This document shows, piece after piece, positions 1 to 7,715 of a DNA stretch of 64,000 nt. Numbering within the stretch: the first letter of the stretch is position 1; the number at the start of each line of letters is the position of its first letter. The DNA lies in the NCBI RefSeq assembly GCF_000813005.1, contig NZ_JSYP01000007.1:124001-188000 (forward strand). The letters run 5' to 3'. Origin of the DNA: Flavobacterium sp. KMS. Its GTDB lineage: Bacteria > Bacteroidota > Bacteroidia > Flavobacteriales > Flavobacteriaceae. The translations under genes were made by a program, and so were the position numbers. Under the pieces are notes generated by a model that had not been told where the DNA came from, did not search any database, and saw only the letters and a program-made list of their open reading frames with translations.

Positions 1-390
1 CGCGACGGAATCTGGATTTGTACTTATGATGAATTTAAAGGTTTAAGCGCTGTTTTACGTCAATCCCTAATACAAGTGAGCCAAGCAGTACAAGCACAGG
101 AAAACAAAGGCGATAAAATGGCCATGTTATACGATTTCTTAACCAGCAACGAATTCCGTTTACAAATAGAAGGAATCGTAGAAGGATTTACACAAATGCA
201 AAGCGATTTAGATTCAGAAAAAAGAGCCATGCAACGTATCTGGAAACAACGCGAAAAACAAATAGAAAAAGTAGTCAATAATACCCTGGGAATGTACGGT
301 TCTATACGTGGTATAGCCGGAAACGCAGTCCAAACCGTAAGAGCATTGGAATTGGACTTTGTAGATGACCAAACGGAAGAATTAGAGTAA
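1..390 (+). CDS. DUF2130 family protein, C-terminal part only
   Basis: The frame is open from base 1, so the gene starts outside the window and only its last 129 residues are visible. The segment running through CTYDEFKGLSAVLRQ, MAMLYDFLTSNEFR, IEGIVEGFTQMQSDL, EKRAMQRIWKQREKQI and MYGSIRGIAGNA is the conserved end of DUF2130 proteins. These usually have a long coiled-coil N-terminus. The visible part is helical and rich in charged residues, with an acidic tail. The biochemical role of the family is not established. The GTG at 76 is internal and not the start. The family call is confident from the motif run. Confidence 0.85.
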   Translation, partial: RDGIWICTYDEFKGLSAVLRQSLIQVSQAVQAQENKGDKMAMLYDFLTSNEFRLQIEGIVEGFTQMQSDLDSEKRAMQRIWKQREKQIEKVVNNTLGMYGSIRGIAGNAVQTVRALELDFVDDQTEELE

Positions 391-1023
391 GCTCTAAGGT
401 ACAAAGGTTCAAAGATGCAAAGGTACTAAGGTTCTAAGCTACTGAGATAAAAGAGCTTCAGAGTCGTAAAGAAACAAAGGCTCTGGGGAATTACTTCAAG
501 TCGACCTGACGTAGAAAGGACTACACTAGTAACACAATATCGTCTGGTTAACTGTTTGCGAAACTCTTTATTCACGTGACAAGGCTATGAAAAATCCCAT
601 TGAGTATTTACTCTATTTTATATATAAATGAATTCATAACGACAAGGCTGTCCGAAAAGTAATTTTCAGACAGCCTCTTTGTTTATTGAAATGATGTCTA
701 TTTTTAAAATTTATTGATAAAGAAAGTCCCAGCGGGACGTTATATTTATAGCAATTTTAATTGTAATCAAAAGAAACCCCATTGGGGTGACATATATAGC
801 AATCTAAATAAAAATATCGCTACGCTGTAGCTTTTACCCAACCTTTTTTAAATTTGCTATAAATATGATGCTCCGCTGGAGCAATTATCTATCATGTCTT
901 CTAAAAATTTCAAAAAATAACAAAAAGGCTGTCTGAAAATTACTTTTCGGACAGCCTCGTCTTTTTTAATCTCAGAACCTTAGAACCTCAGAACCTTTGA
1001 AGCTCTGAACCTTTGAACCTTCC
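391..1023. repeat. Gene-free stretch with word-repeat arrays and an inverted-repeat pair
   Basis: No credible gene is present. Bases 397-470 and 973-1022 are arrays of short words of the type AAGGTTC / GAACCTT that abut the flanking genes. Between them lie the 641-961 inverted-repeat element and three short GC-rich palindromes (CCCAGCGGGA near 727, CCCCATTGGGG near 777, GCTCCGCTGGAGC near 871). Each of these is followed or preceded by an ATA-rich TATAGCAA-type string. Confidence 0.7.
641..961. repeat. 321-bp element bounded by 43-bp inverted repeats
   Basis: Bases 641-683 and 919-961 are reverse complements over 43 positions with two mismatches; the central 32 bases are exact. Each end is itself a hairpin, AGGCTGTC...GACAGCCT. 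The interior holds three small palindromes and no reading frame of note. It could be a non-autonomous MITE-like element, or two copies of one terminator facing each other. I saw no target-site duplication. Confidence 0.7.
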
Positions 1024-1824
1024 TTAGTCAATTTTTCTGAAAACTAAAAGCAACCCAGACGGATTAGACAATGATAATCTATTATTGGCTACAGTATAAG
1101 TTGTAGTACTTTGAAGCGCTTGCAAAAACTCATCTTCTTTATTGTTACCACTACATGCCATTAACGTTGAAGCTACATTTGTAAAACGTAATAAATCTTT
1201 CTCATAAAATATACTTCCGTTGACCTGATTACATCCTGCAAAGCCTAAAAATCTATTCTCAGCACTATAAATTTCAATTCTAGGTAGTTCTCTTTGAAAA
1301 TCAGCTACAGCAACTTTTTTTCCATTTAATTGTTCCAAAACCCAGATATCATGTAAGCGATAATCAGTAATATATCTTCCGCAACCTTCGATATTTTTTA
1401 CGCTACCATCGCTATTATTTGTGATTTCGATTTTAACATTATAAGGCGATTTATCTCCCGACATTGTATCAGTACAATCCATTTGCTGAATCGTAATACT
1501 CATACTACCTGTTTTAGTATTAAAGCGATACAACTTAACATTTGCATCCATCGCTCTAATAGGCTCTATATAAGGAGAACTAACTTCCTCTAATCCTTCA
1601 ATCAACGAGGTAAAAGTAATTTTTTCTTTACCTATTTTTAAGCCCCAAAAAGGTTCATTTCCAGTAGCCTTAAAAAACGTAGAACCATCATATTCGTCTG
1701 CATTATTTGTATTCATAGATGCGGGGTTTTCTTCCTTTGGTTGTGTTAAAGGTTTTGGCTTTACTGTCGTTTTACAACTGAATGACAAAATTGCGACCGA
1801 GATTAATAGTAAAAGTTTTTTCAT
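1024..1824 (-). CDS. META-domain lipoprotein with COG3650-like N-terminal domain
   Basis: Predicted lipoprotein of 266 aa. The signal peptide MKKLLLLISVAILSFSC gives a lipobox Cys at residue 17. Residues ~50-145 contain FKATGNEPFWGLKIG, typical of the COG3650 domain found in Bacteroidota envelope proteins. Residues ~160-266 fit the META (HslJ-like) domain, with WVLEQLNGKKV, FLGFAGCNQVNGSIF, VASTLMACSG and a C-terminal LLVFRKI. META domains are known in HslJ and motility- or stress-linked envelope proteins; the exact role is unknown. It stands alone on the minus strand and its stop abuts an AAGGTTC-type repeat array. Confidence 0.8.
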   Translation of the reverse strand: MKKLLLLISVAILSFSCKTTVKPKPLTQPKEENPASMNTNNADEYDGSTFFKATGNEPFWGLKIGKEKITFTSLIEGLEEVSSPYIEPIRAMDANVKLYRFNTKTGSMSITIQQMDCTDTMSGDKSPYNVKIEITNNSDGSVKNIEGCGRYITDYRLHDIWVLEQLNGKKVAVADFQRELPRIEIYSAENRFLGFAGCNQVNGSIFYEKDLLRFTNVASTLMACSGNNKEDEFLQALQSTTTYTVANNRLSLSNPSGLLLVFRKID

Positions 1825-2013
1825 GTGTGTAATTTTAAATTAACATCCTAAATTTAAAGATGTTAACTTCTTTAATAAATAAAATAGATTTTTAGCTAAT
1901 TTACAATAAAAAAATAAGTGCAACAATCAGCTGTGATAAAGCGCTAACTCATTTGTACTACCGCTAGTACGATTCCTATTGACTTTTAGATTATTTATAT
2001 ATCTTAAATTATG

Positions 2014-2021
2014 TATCTTTG
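2014..2021 (+). promoter_or_regulatory. Bacteroidota -7 box (TATCTTTG) for the DUF4202 gene
   Basis: TATCTTTG fits the Bacteroidota -7 consensus TAnnTTTG and would start transcription about 15 bases before the ATG at 2043. No good TTTG -33 element is seen at the usual 19-base spacing, so the call is moderate. Confidence 0.45.
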
Positions 2022-2042
2022 ATTGTATATATCTCCTTATAA

Positions 2043-2627
2043 ATGACAACACCTTTTCAGAAAGCAAGCGAATGGATTGATGCCGAAAATGCTCAGGATC
2101 CAAATCATGAAACCGATAATAATACGACATATCCTAAAGAGTTACTTTACTCTAACAGGATGTATGCAAAATTAATGGAGTTTCATCCAGAAGCTTCAGA
2201 AGAGGTACAAATTGCTTCTAAAGCGCAACATATTTGCAGATGGAAAGTTGCCCGCGAATCTTACCCAATGGATCGTGTAGGATATTTAAAATGGAGAGAA
2301 GATTTAAAAAAGTTTCACGCCAAAACAACTGCTGTAATTTTAGAAAAAGCAGGTTATAATTCAGAATTTATAGCTCGTGTTTCTTTTTTAATCGAAAAAA
2401 AATTACTTAAAAAAGATGCTGAAACCCAATTGTTAGAAGATGTAATTTGTCTCGTATTTTTAGAATATTATCTTGATCCGTTTGTGCATAAACACGATGA
2501 AGAAAAGCTAAAAAACATCATAAAAAAAACTTGGGATAAAATGTCTGATAAAGGACATCAGGAAGCCTTAAAAATAAACTACAGCAAAGAAAATCTCGAA
2601 TTAATTAAAGCTTCTTTAAGCTTATAA
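2043..2627 (+). CDS. DUF4202 domain-containing protein
   Basis: Soluble protein of 194 aa without signal peptide. Motifs matching DUF4202 include FQKASEWIDAENAQDPN, PKELLYSNRMYAKL, AQHICRWKVARESYPMDRVGYLKWREDLKKFHA and a C-terminal EDVICLVFLEYYLDPF. The conserved His and Arg residues (HICRW, KFHAKT, EDVICLVFL) resemble a small HD-type helical fold, but no activity has been shown that I know of. It sits between the META lipoprotein (divergent) and a response regulator in the same direction, 126 bases apart. The second gene probably has its own promoter. Confidence 0.8.
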   Translation: MTTPFQKASEWIDAENAQDPNHETDNNTTYPKELLYSNRMYAKLMEFHPEASEEVQIASKAQHICRWKVARESYPMDRVGYLKWREDLKKFHAKTTAVILEKAGYNSEFIARVSFLIEKKLLKKDAETQLLEDVICLVFLEYYLDPFVHKHDEEKLKNIIKKTWDKMSDKGHQEALKINYSKENLELIKASLSL

Positions 2628-2689
2628 TTTATCATTTTCCTACCGTACAATTTTACTTTTAAATTAATATCATCTCAAAAAATTAAGAA

Positions 2690-2729
2690 TTACGTATATT
2701 AGCATAATAATCTAGCAGAATATACGTAA
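2690..2729. promoter_or_regulatory. 11-bp inverted repeat upstream of response regulator
   Basis: TTACGTATATT (2690-2700) and AATATACGTAA (2719-2729) are exact reverse complements separated by 18 bases. They end 24 bases before the ATG at 2754. This could be a two-half-site operator for the NarL-type protein itself, or a hairpin in its 5' UTR. Confidence 0.5.
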
Positions 2730-2753
2730 ATCCTAATTTGTAAATTAAGTAAA

Positions 2754-3413
2754 ATGGCAGATATCATTCGCGTTGTTCTGGCAGATGACCATGTATTTGT
2801 AAGGGATGGCATTAAATCATTATTAAAAAACGAATCTAATATTGAGGTTGTTGGGGAAGCAGCAGATGGCTTAGAAGCCCTGGAAATTGTTATAGACAAA
2901 CAACCCGATTTACTTATAGTAGATATTAGAATGCCACACTTAAATGGCATCGAAGTAGTAGAAAAACTTAGAGATCAGAATCAATCTGTTAAAATAATCA
3001 TATTAACAATGCATGAATCTGAAGAATATGTTTTAAAATCTATTAAGGCAGGTGCAGATGGTTATTTATTAAAAGGCTCCAGCAAAGAAGAATTTTTAAA
3101 AGCGTTACATACTGTCGCTATGGGCGGTAAATACTTTAGCGGTGATGTATCGGCAATATTAATCAAACAGTTACTTCATAACAATTTCAATGTTGATTTA
3201 AGACAATCTTCGGGTGAAGAAACAATGATTACCAGAAGAGAGAGAGAAATTCTTAAACTATTATTAACTGGAAAAGGAAACAAAGAAATTGCAGAAACGC
3301 TGAATATTAGCAAAAGAACTGCCGAAGTTCATCGATTTAATTTAATGAAAAAACTCAAAGTAAAAAATCTAATGGAGCTATCTAATAAGGCTTCAGAATA
3401 TTCTTTGATCTAG
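2754..3413 (+). CDS. NarL/LuxR-type response regulator (orphan)
   Basis: 219 aa. Residues 1-120 form a receiver domain: acidic pair in VVLADDHVFVRDG, phospho-acceptor Asp in LLIVDIRMPHLNGIEVVE, Thr in IIILTMHESEEYV and Lys in YLLKGSSKEEF. Residues ~152-215 form a LuxR-type HTH (TRREREILKLLLTGKGNKEI, then ISKRTAEVHRFNLMKKL). It is a phosphorylation-controlled transcription factor. No histidine kinase lies next to it, so the partner is encoded elsewhere. An 11-bp inverted repeat just upstream may be an autoregulatory site. The porin gene and the nitrate block are nearby but no regulatory link is shown. Confidence 0.9.
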   Translation: MADIIRVVLADDHVFVRDGIKSLLKNESNIEVVGEAADGLEALEIVIDKQPDLLIVDIRMPHLNGIEVVEKLRDQNQSVKIIILTMHESEEYVLKSIKAGADGYLLKGSSKEEFLKALHTVAMGGKYFSGDVSAILIKQLLHNNFNVDLRQSSGEETMITRREREILKLLLTGKGNKEIAETLNISKRTAEVHRFNLMKKLKVKNLMELSNKASEYSLI

Positions 3414-3862
3414 ATTAAAACATCTCAATTCCTACAACTTCAGGAAACAAGTATTTATACTTACTATTAAAATGCATTAATTGCTTTTTATCTAAATACG
3501 GTATAAGTATCTATCAAGATTAAATTCCTTTATTACATCATAATTATTGTTTTTTCTACAATAATTAACTTCGCTCCTATTATATTCCACCCTACTTAAA
3601 ACAAATACAACTGTTTAAAAATCTTACAGTTACAAATAAATATTATATCTTTATTAATAACTTTTGCCCTAGTTCTTCGATTTATTGTTTTCGTAACCTA
3701 CTTAATAAAAATGCATCTACCTATAATAAAATATTAAGTTAAGAAGCATCTTGCAAAATAATAAATAACAATAATTTACCATAAATTTAGATTGTATGAC
3801 TTTTATCACATAAAAAGACCTTTTTGTCCTTTAATTTTACACTGTATATAAATAACTTAGTT
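3414..3862. promoter_or_regulatory. Porin upstream region with Crp/Fnr-like site
   Basis: Gene-free. TATGA-N6-TCACA at 3795-3810 has the layout of a Crp/Fnr-superfamily site. It is followed by an imperfect palindrome around AAAGACCTTTTTGTCCTTT (3815-3833) and a near-consensus -7 box TAATTTTA (3832-3839). The site centre lies 29.5 bases upstream of the -7 box. The rest of the stretch is AT-rich, and I see nothing else in it. Confidence 0.45.
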
Positions 3863-5131
3863 ATGAAGAAATTTAAAATTATCGCTTTATTAATATTAGG
3901 AGGCATAAGCGTTGATATGCAAGCACAGGAGTTTGACGCAAATTTACAGCTTAGACCCCGCTATGAGTATAGAAACGGATATAAAACCCTTATCCCATAT
4001 GGTCAGGAAGCAACATCTTTTGTTTCTCAACGTACAAGATTAAATTTAAACTTTGCGCAAGACCAACTAAAAGTTAAATTAACTTTACAGAATGTTAGAA
4101 CATGGGGAGATGTGGGAACAACTACAACGAAAGATGTAAATGGTGTAGCCCTTTTTGAAGCATGGGCACAATATGACATAAGTGAAAAATGGAGCGCAAG
4201 AGCTGGACGTCAAGTGCTTTCATACGATAACCAACGTATTATGGGAGAAATCGACTGGTTACAACAAGGACAAAGTCATGATGCCTTAATGGTTTCTTTT
4301 CATCCAAAAAACCATCAGCTTGATATGGGATTAGCCTATAACTCTGACGCCGAAAGCAACTTTCAAACTCCATACACAGTAGGTAACTATAAAGCAATGC
4401 AATATGCATGGTATCATACTAATGTAGACAAATTAGGAATTAGTCTATTAGTTTTGAATACTGGTTATGAGTATATGAATAATGATGTCGACAAAAAACT
4501 ACTAATTGATTACAAACAAACTTTTGGAACTTATCTGACTTACAAAACAAAAAAAATTGATGGTAATTTAAGTCTCTACGGTCAAACCGGAAAAAGTGCA
4601 GACAAACAAGTAAGCGCCTGGGATGGAGCTGTAAACTTTGCATACAGTATAACAGATTCATTTAAAGCTGGTATTGGTTACGAATATCTATCAGGAAAAG
4701 ATACAAATGACGGAAGTACAGTTATCAAATCATTCAATCCTATTTTTGGTACGAATCATGCTTTCAACGGGTATATGGATTATTTTTATGTTGGAGGAGG
4801 TCATCAAAACAGCGTTGGTTTACAAGATGCTTCTTTAAAATTCAATTACAATGTAAAAAAATGGCAATTTGCATTAATGCCACACGTATTCTTATCTGCT
4901 GCTGATGTAGTTGTGGATAACAAAAAAATGGACTCCTACTTAGGAACTGAGGTCGACTTTACAGCTGGATTTAATTTCAAAAAAGATATCACGCTTACAG
5001 GAGGTTATTCTCAGATGTTTGGTACTAAAACTTTAGAAGTTTTAAAAGCTCCTGGATATGCGGGACATACCAATAACTGGGCTTGGTTAATGATCTCCGT
5101 AAATCCAAGAATTTTTACTTACAAAAAATAG
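3863..5131 (+). CDS. Outer-membrane porin, alginate-export (AlgE-like) family
   Basis: 422 aa beta-barrel protein. The start is the ATG at 3863, because MKKFKIIALLILGGISVDMQA is a clean signal peptide; an upstream TTG at 3824 would overlap the promoter. The mature part opens with FDANLQLRPRYEYRNG and continues in alternating strands such as SQRTRLNLNF, WSARAGRQVLSYDNQRI and DAESNFQTPY. It ends with a C-terminal strand WAWLMISVNPRIFTY. This matches the alginate-export porin family, whose members in Bacteroidota pass many small anions and sugars. Its possible promoter site resembles the one before the nitrate transporters, so nitrate passage is a reasonable guess only. Confidence 0.8.
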   Translation: MKKFKIIALLILGGISVDMQAQEFDANLQLRPRYEYRNGYKTLIPYGQEATSFVSQRTRLNLNFAQDQLKVKLTLQNVRTWGDVGTTTTKDVNGVALFEAWAQYDISEKWSARAGRQVLSYDNQRIMGEIDWLQQGQSHDALMVSFHPKNHQLDMGLAYNSDAESNFQTPYTVGNYKAMQYAWYHTNVDKLGISLLVLNTGYEYMNNDVDKKLLIDYKQTFGTYLTYKTKKIDGNLSLYGQTGKSADKQVSAWDGAVNFAYSITDSFKAGIGYEYLSGKDTNDGSTVIKSFNPIFGTNHAFNGYMDYFYVGGGHQNSVGLQDASLKFNYNVKKWQFALMPHVFLSAADVVVDNKKMDSYLGTEVDFTAGFNFKKDITLTGGYSQMFGTKTLEVLKAPGYAGHTNNWAWLMISVNPRIFTYKK

Positions 5132-5177
5132 AATTCTTTTGTAAAAACATTCATTCTTACACTCAACTTTATAATTT

Positions 5178-5209
5178 CCCTTTTGCTCAAAGCAAAGGGG
5201 ATTTTTTTT
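5178..5209 (+). terminator. Rho-independent terminator after porin
   Basis: CCCTTTTGCT and AGCAAAGGGG pair over 10 bp (one G-U) with a CAA loop, followed by ATTTTTTTT. Confidence 0.8.
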
Positions 5210-5378
5210 GCAGATAATGTGTAAAATAATCCAAAAGCGTATGATTGAGGAAAAACTTAACATTGCCGTACATTTATATTGATTATATTTACTTAACTGA
5301 AAGTTAACAATTTAGACACATACTTAACCTTTCATCATTACTAACTTCAAAAGTTTTCAATTATAAAGCCAATATCAT

Positions 5379-6074
5379 ATGGAAAAAAAAGCGACAGAAG
5401 GTATTACTCAAAATACTGATTTACCCAAAACAGATGACGTTCAACCAATTGTAGAAGACAAAAAACCAGTAGCAACACCAGTAGCAAAAACACCAGCTAG
5501 AAAAGCTCCTGTTAGAAAAACAACCACAGCTAAACCTGTTGTTAAAACACAAACTAATGCAACTACAACACCAGTAAAAGTTGCACCAAAACCACCTGTA
5601 AAAAAAGCAACACCAGCAAAACCTGTTGTTAAAGCACAAACTACAGATACAACTCCTGCACCAGTAAAAACACCTCAAACTATTCCCGCTAAAAAAGTAA
5701 CTACTCCAGTTGTAAAAACTGTAGAAAAAACAATAGTAGAGAAAACTGCTGTAGTACCAAAAGAGAAAAAAGGCACAGCACCTAGTACAGGTAATTTAGT
5801 TGATGCAATAGGAGAAATTATTAAAGAAAAATCAAAAGATAAAAAGAAGAAAAAGATGAAAGACAAGGATAAGGACAAAGAGAAAGAAAAAAAGAAATTA
5901 GCTAAGAAAAAAGAAAAAGCTAAGAAGGATAAAAAGAAAGAAAAAGCTAAAAAAGCAAAACTTAAAGCAAAAGCCAAAAAGAAAGAAAAAACTAAGAAAG
6001 CTAAAGAAAAAGCTAAGGCGAAAAAAATAGCTAAAAAGAAGGCAAAAAAATCGAAATCGAAAAAGAAGAAATAA
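5379..6074 (+). CDS. Lysine/alanine-rich histone H1-like protein
   Basis: 231 aa, extremely basic. Residues ~25-130 repeat Pro-Ala-Lys-Thr-Val units (KPVVKTQTN, KPVVKAQTT, APVKTPQT). Residues ~136-148 hold a short hydrophobic stretch, GNLVDAIGEIIKE. Residues ~150-231 are almost only Lys, Ala, Glu and Asp (KKEKAKKDKKKEKAKK). There is no signal peptide. Such composition is typical of H1-like nucleoid proteins and of AlgP-type tails, so nucleic-acid binding is likely but not proven. The coding strand is very A-rich, which produces a long Phe-rich shadow frame on the other strand. A clear terminator follows 8 bases after the stop. Confidence 0.75.
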   Translation: MEKKATEGITQNTDLPKTDDVQPIVEDKKPVATPVAKTPARKAPVRKTTTAKPVVKTQTNATTTPVKVAPKPPVKKATPAKPVVKAQTTDTTPAPVKTPQTIPAKKVTTPVVKTVEKTIVEKTAVVPKEKKGTAPSTGNLVDAIGEIIKEKSKDKKKKKMKDKDKDKEKEKKKLAKKKEKAKKDKKKEKAKKAKLKAKAKKKEKTKKAKEKAKAKKIAKKKAKKSKSKKKK

Positions 6075-6082
6075 TTAAAATA

Positions 6083-6114
6083 GGGTTTAACTTTAAAAAG
6101 TTGAGCCCTTTTTT
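6083..6114 (+). terminator. Terminator after lysine-rich protein
   Basis: GGGTTTAACTTT and AAGTTGAGCCC form a stem of about 10 bp with an AAA loop, followed by TTTTTTG. Confidence 0.85.
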
Positions 6115-6707
6115 GTTTGGAGATGCTAAGACTTTGCTTATTCTGCATGTAGATCAATCTGTTAACCTTCTAACCTTTGTCAAAGTTTTGAACTTTGACA
6201 AAGGTGTTTTGCGTAAATTAGTCTAATCACTTTGTAAAAATTCCAAGCACAAATAACATATTATAAACATTGCCAACGGTTGAAACCGTTGGAGCATAAT
6301 GCATTATCACAATCCGTATCACACGGTTGAAACCGTGAGCTATGGCAATATGATAGAATTTAAAAAATGAAAGGAATTATAACCCTGACTTAAACTCAAA
6401 ACCTTAGTAACTCAGAACCTTTGTCCTTTTGAGCCTCAAAAACCTCTGAACCTCTGCTCCTTTTTCTCTCCAATCTTGTCACCCTGAGGAACGAAGGGTC
6501 TCCACAAGAAACTAACACAAACTTATCCTAAATTGTCGAGCCACTCGCGGAGATTCTTCCTACGTCAGAAAGACAAATTTGGGCTTGCATTATAAATAAA
6601 CCAATATTGCGTAGACGCACTGCGGTGCGTCACTACAAAAAACCTTTGCATCTTTGAACCTCTGAACCTTTGAGCCTTAAAAAAACCTTTGAACCTCAAA
6701 AAAAAAA
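6115..6707. repeat. Repeat cluster between convergent genes
   Basis: No gene is seen in about 590 bases. Four kinds of repeat lie in a row. (1) A 15-bp perfect inverted repeat ACCTTTGTCAAAGTT with a 3-base loop, 6173-6205. (2) An 80-base element 6269-6348 bounded by ATTGCCA/TGGCAAT and holding two hairpins built on ACGGTTGAAACCGT. (3) A copy of the CACCCTGAGGAACGAAGG / GGAGATTCTTCCTACGTC type, about 6478-6575. (4) A GACGCAC-TGCG-GTGCGTC palindrome, 6614-6631. Word arrays of the AAGGTTC/GAACCTT type lie at 6395-6450 and 6645-6700. Confidence 0.75.
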
Positions 6708-7715
6708 CTACCCCCCAATAGCAATCATACTACGATTGTCCTGGTTTAAACTTGGGTTGTTCAATTCCTTTATTGTAGTCATTCCTGCTCTTACTTTTTT
6801 CTTACTATCAATGGCAGCAGAAATCAAATCGGTAATCGTTTCTCCATTCCTAAAAGGAGTTAATAAATCAGTTTCGGCATTAGAGAACAAACAGTTTTTT
6901 ATTTTACCATTTGCCGTAAGGCGGATTCTATTGCAACTATCACAAAACGGATTTGTAACCGAACTGATAATTCCGAAACTTCCTTGGTAATCTTTTATTT
7001 TAAAAGTTCTGGCTGTGAAGTTTTTTTCATCCTCTAACTTTTCAATTTCAGATGGATTATAATGATTGGAAAGAGTCTCTAAAATTTGTTTTTGGGAAAC
7101 CATTTTGCTTTTATCCCATGCATTTCCTGCAAAAGGCATAAACTCTATAAACCGAATTGATAAAGGTAAAAATTTCGTTAATTTGATAAAATCGATAACC
7201 TCATCATCATTAAATCCTTTTATCAGAACGACATTTACTTTTACATTAAAATCATTGTTTAAAAGTAAATGTAAGTTGTCAATTACTTTTTCAAACTGAT
7301 TACGAAGCGTTATAGAATTAAATTTTGAAGCAATTAAAGTATCCAGACTCAAATTAATGTCCCGAACATTAAATTGCTTTAAAACGTCTAAATGTCTATC
7401 TATCAAAATACCGTTGGTAGTAAGAGACAGTTTAATATTAAAAGTGGCTAATTTTGAAATAATTTCAGGAAAATCCTTTCTTAAAAGTGGCTCCCCTCCT
7501 GTTAATCGGATTTTGTCAACACCGTTTTGTACAAAAGTTTGAGCAATAGCAAATACCTCGTCGGCAGTCATTAACTCATTTTTTGGAGTTAATGTAATTC
7601 CGTCAGCAGGCATGCAATAGGTACAACGCAAATTGCATTTCTCTATGAGGGAGATACGCAAATAGTTGTGCTTACGCCCAAAATCATCTGTTAAAACTGT
7701 TTTATTTGGCATCAT
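6708..7715 (-). CDS. moaA: GTP 3',8-cyclase MoaA (molybdenum cofactor step 1)
   Basis: 335 aa radical-SAM enzyme that converts GTP toward cyclic pyranopterin monophosphate. The N-terminal Fe-S motif is CNLRCTYC, in the CxxxCxxC pattern. A SAM-binding run RLTGGEPLLR follows. The second, C-terminal cluster motif is FCDSCNRIRLTANGKIKNC. The protein ends in the Gly-Gly tail that activates MoaA. Length is normal. The first ATG of a tandem pair overlaps the end of moaCB by 14 bases, so the genes are translationally linked. It is the last gene of the nitrate/Moco block, and no good terminator is visible directly after it. Confidence 0.97.
   Translation of the reverse strand: MMPNKTVLTDDFGRKHNYLRISLIEKCNLRCTYCMPADGITLTPKNELMTADEVFAIAQTFVQNGVDKIRLTGGEPLLRKDFPEIISKLATFNIKLSLTTNGILIDRHLDVLKQFNVRDINLSLDTLIASKFNSITLRNQFEKVIDNLHLLLNNDFNVKVNVVLIKGFNDDEVIDFIKLTKFLPLSIRFIEFMPFAGNAWDKSKMVSQKQILETLSNHYNPSEIEKLEDEKNFTARTFKIKDYQGSFGIISSVTNPFCDSCNRIRLTANGKIKNCLFSNAETDLLTPFRNGETITDLISAAIDSKKKVRAGMTTIKELNNPSLNQDNRSMIAIGG

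Noticed and set aside
60..404. Minus-strand frame over the DUF2130 gene
   Set aside because: Shadow of the conserved plus-strand DUF2130 end; no recognisable protein features.
1927..2130. Minus-strand frame of 67 codons
   Set aside because: It overlaps the start of the DUF4202 gene and its promoter region; no domain or plausible start context.
3824..3862. TTG start extending the porin by 13 residues
   Set aside because: It would place extra residues before a clean signal peptide and overlaps the operator/-7 region.
5675..6157. Minus-strand Phe-rich frame of 160 codons
   Set aside because: It is the complement of the A-rich lysine-rich gene at 5379-6074; its composition follows entirely from that.
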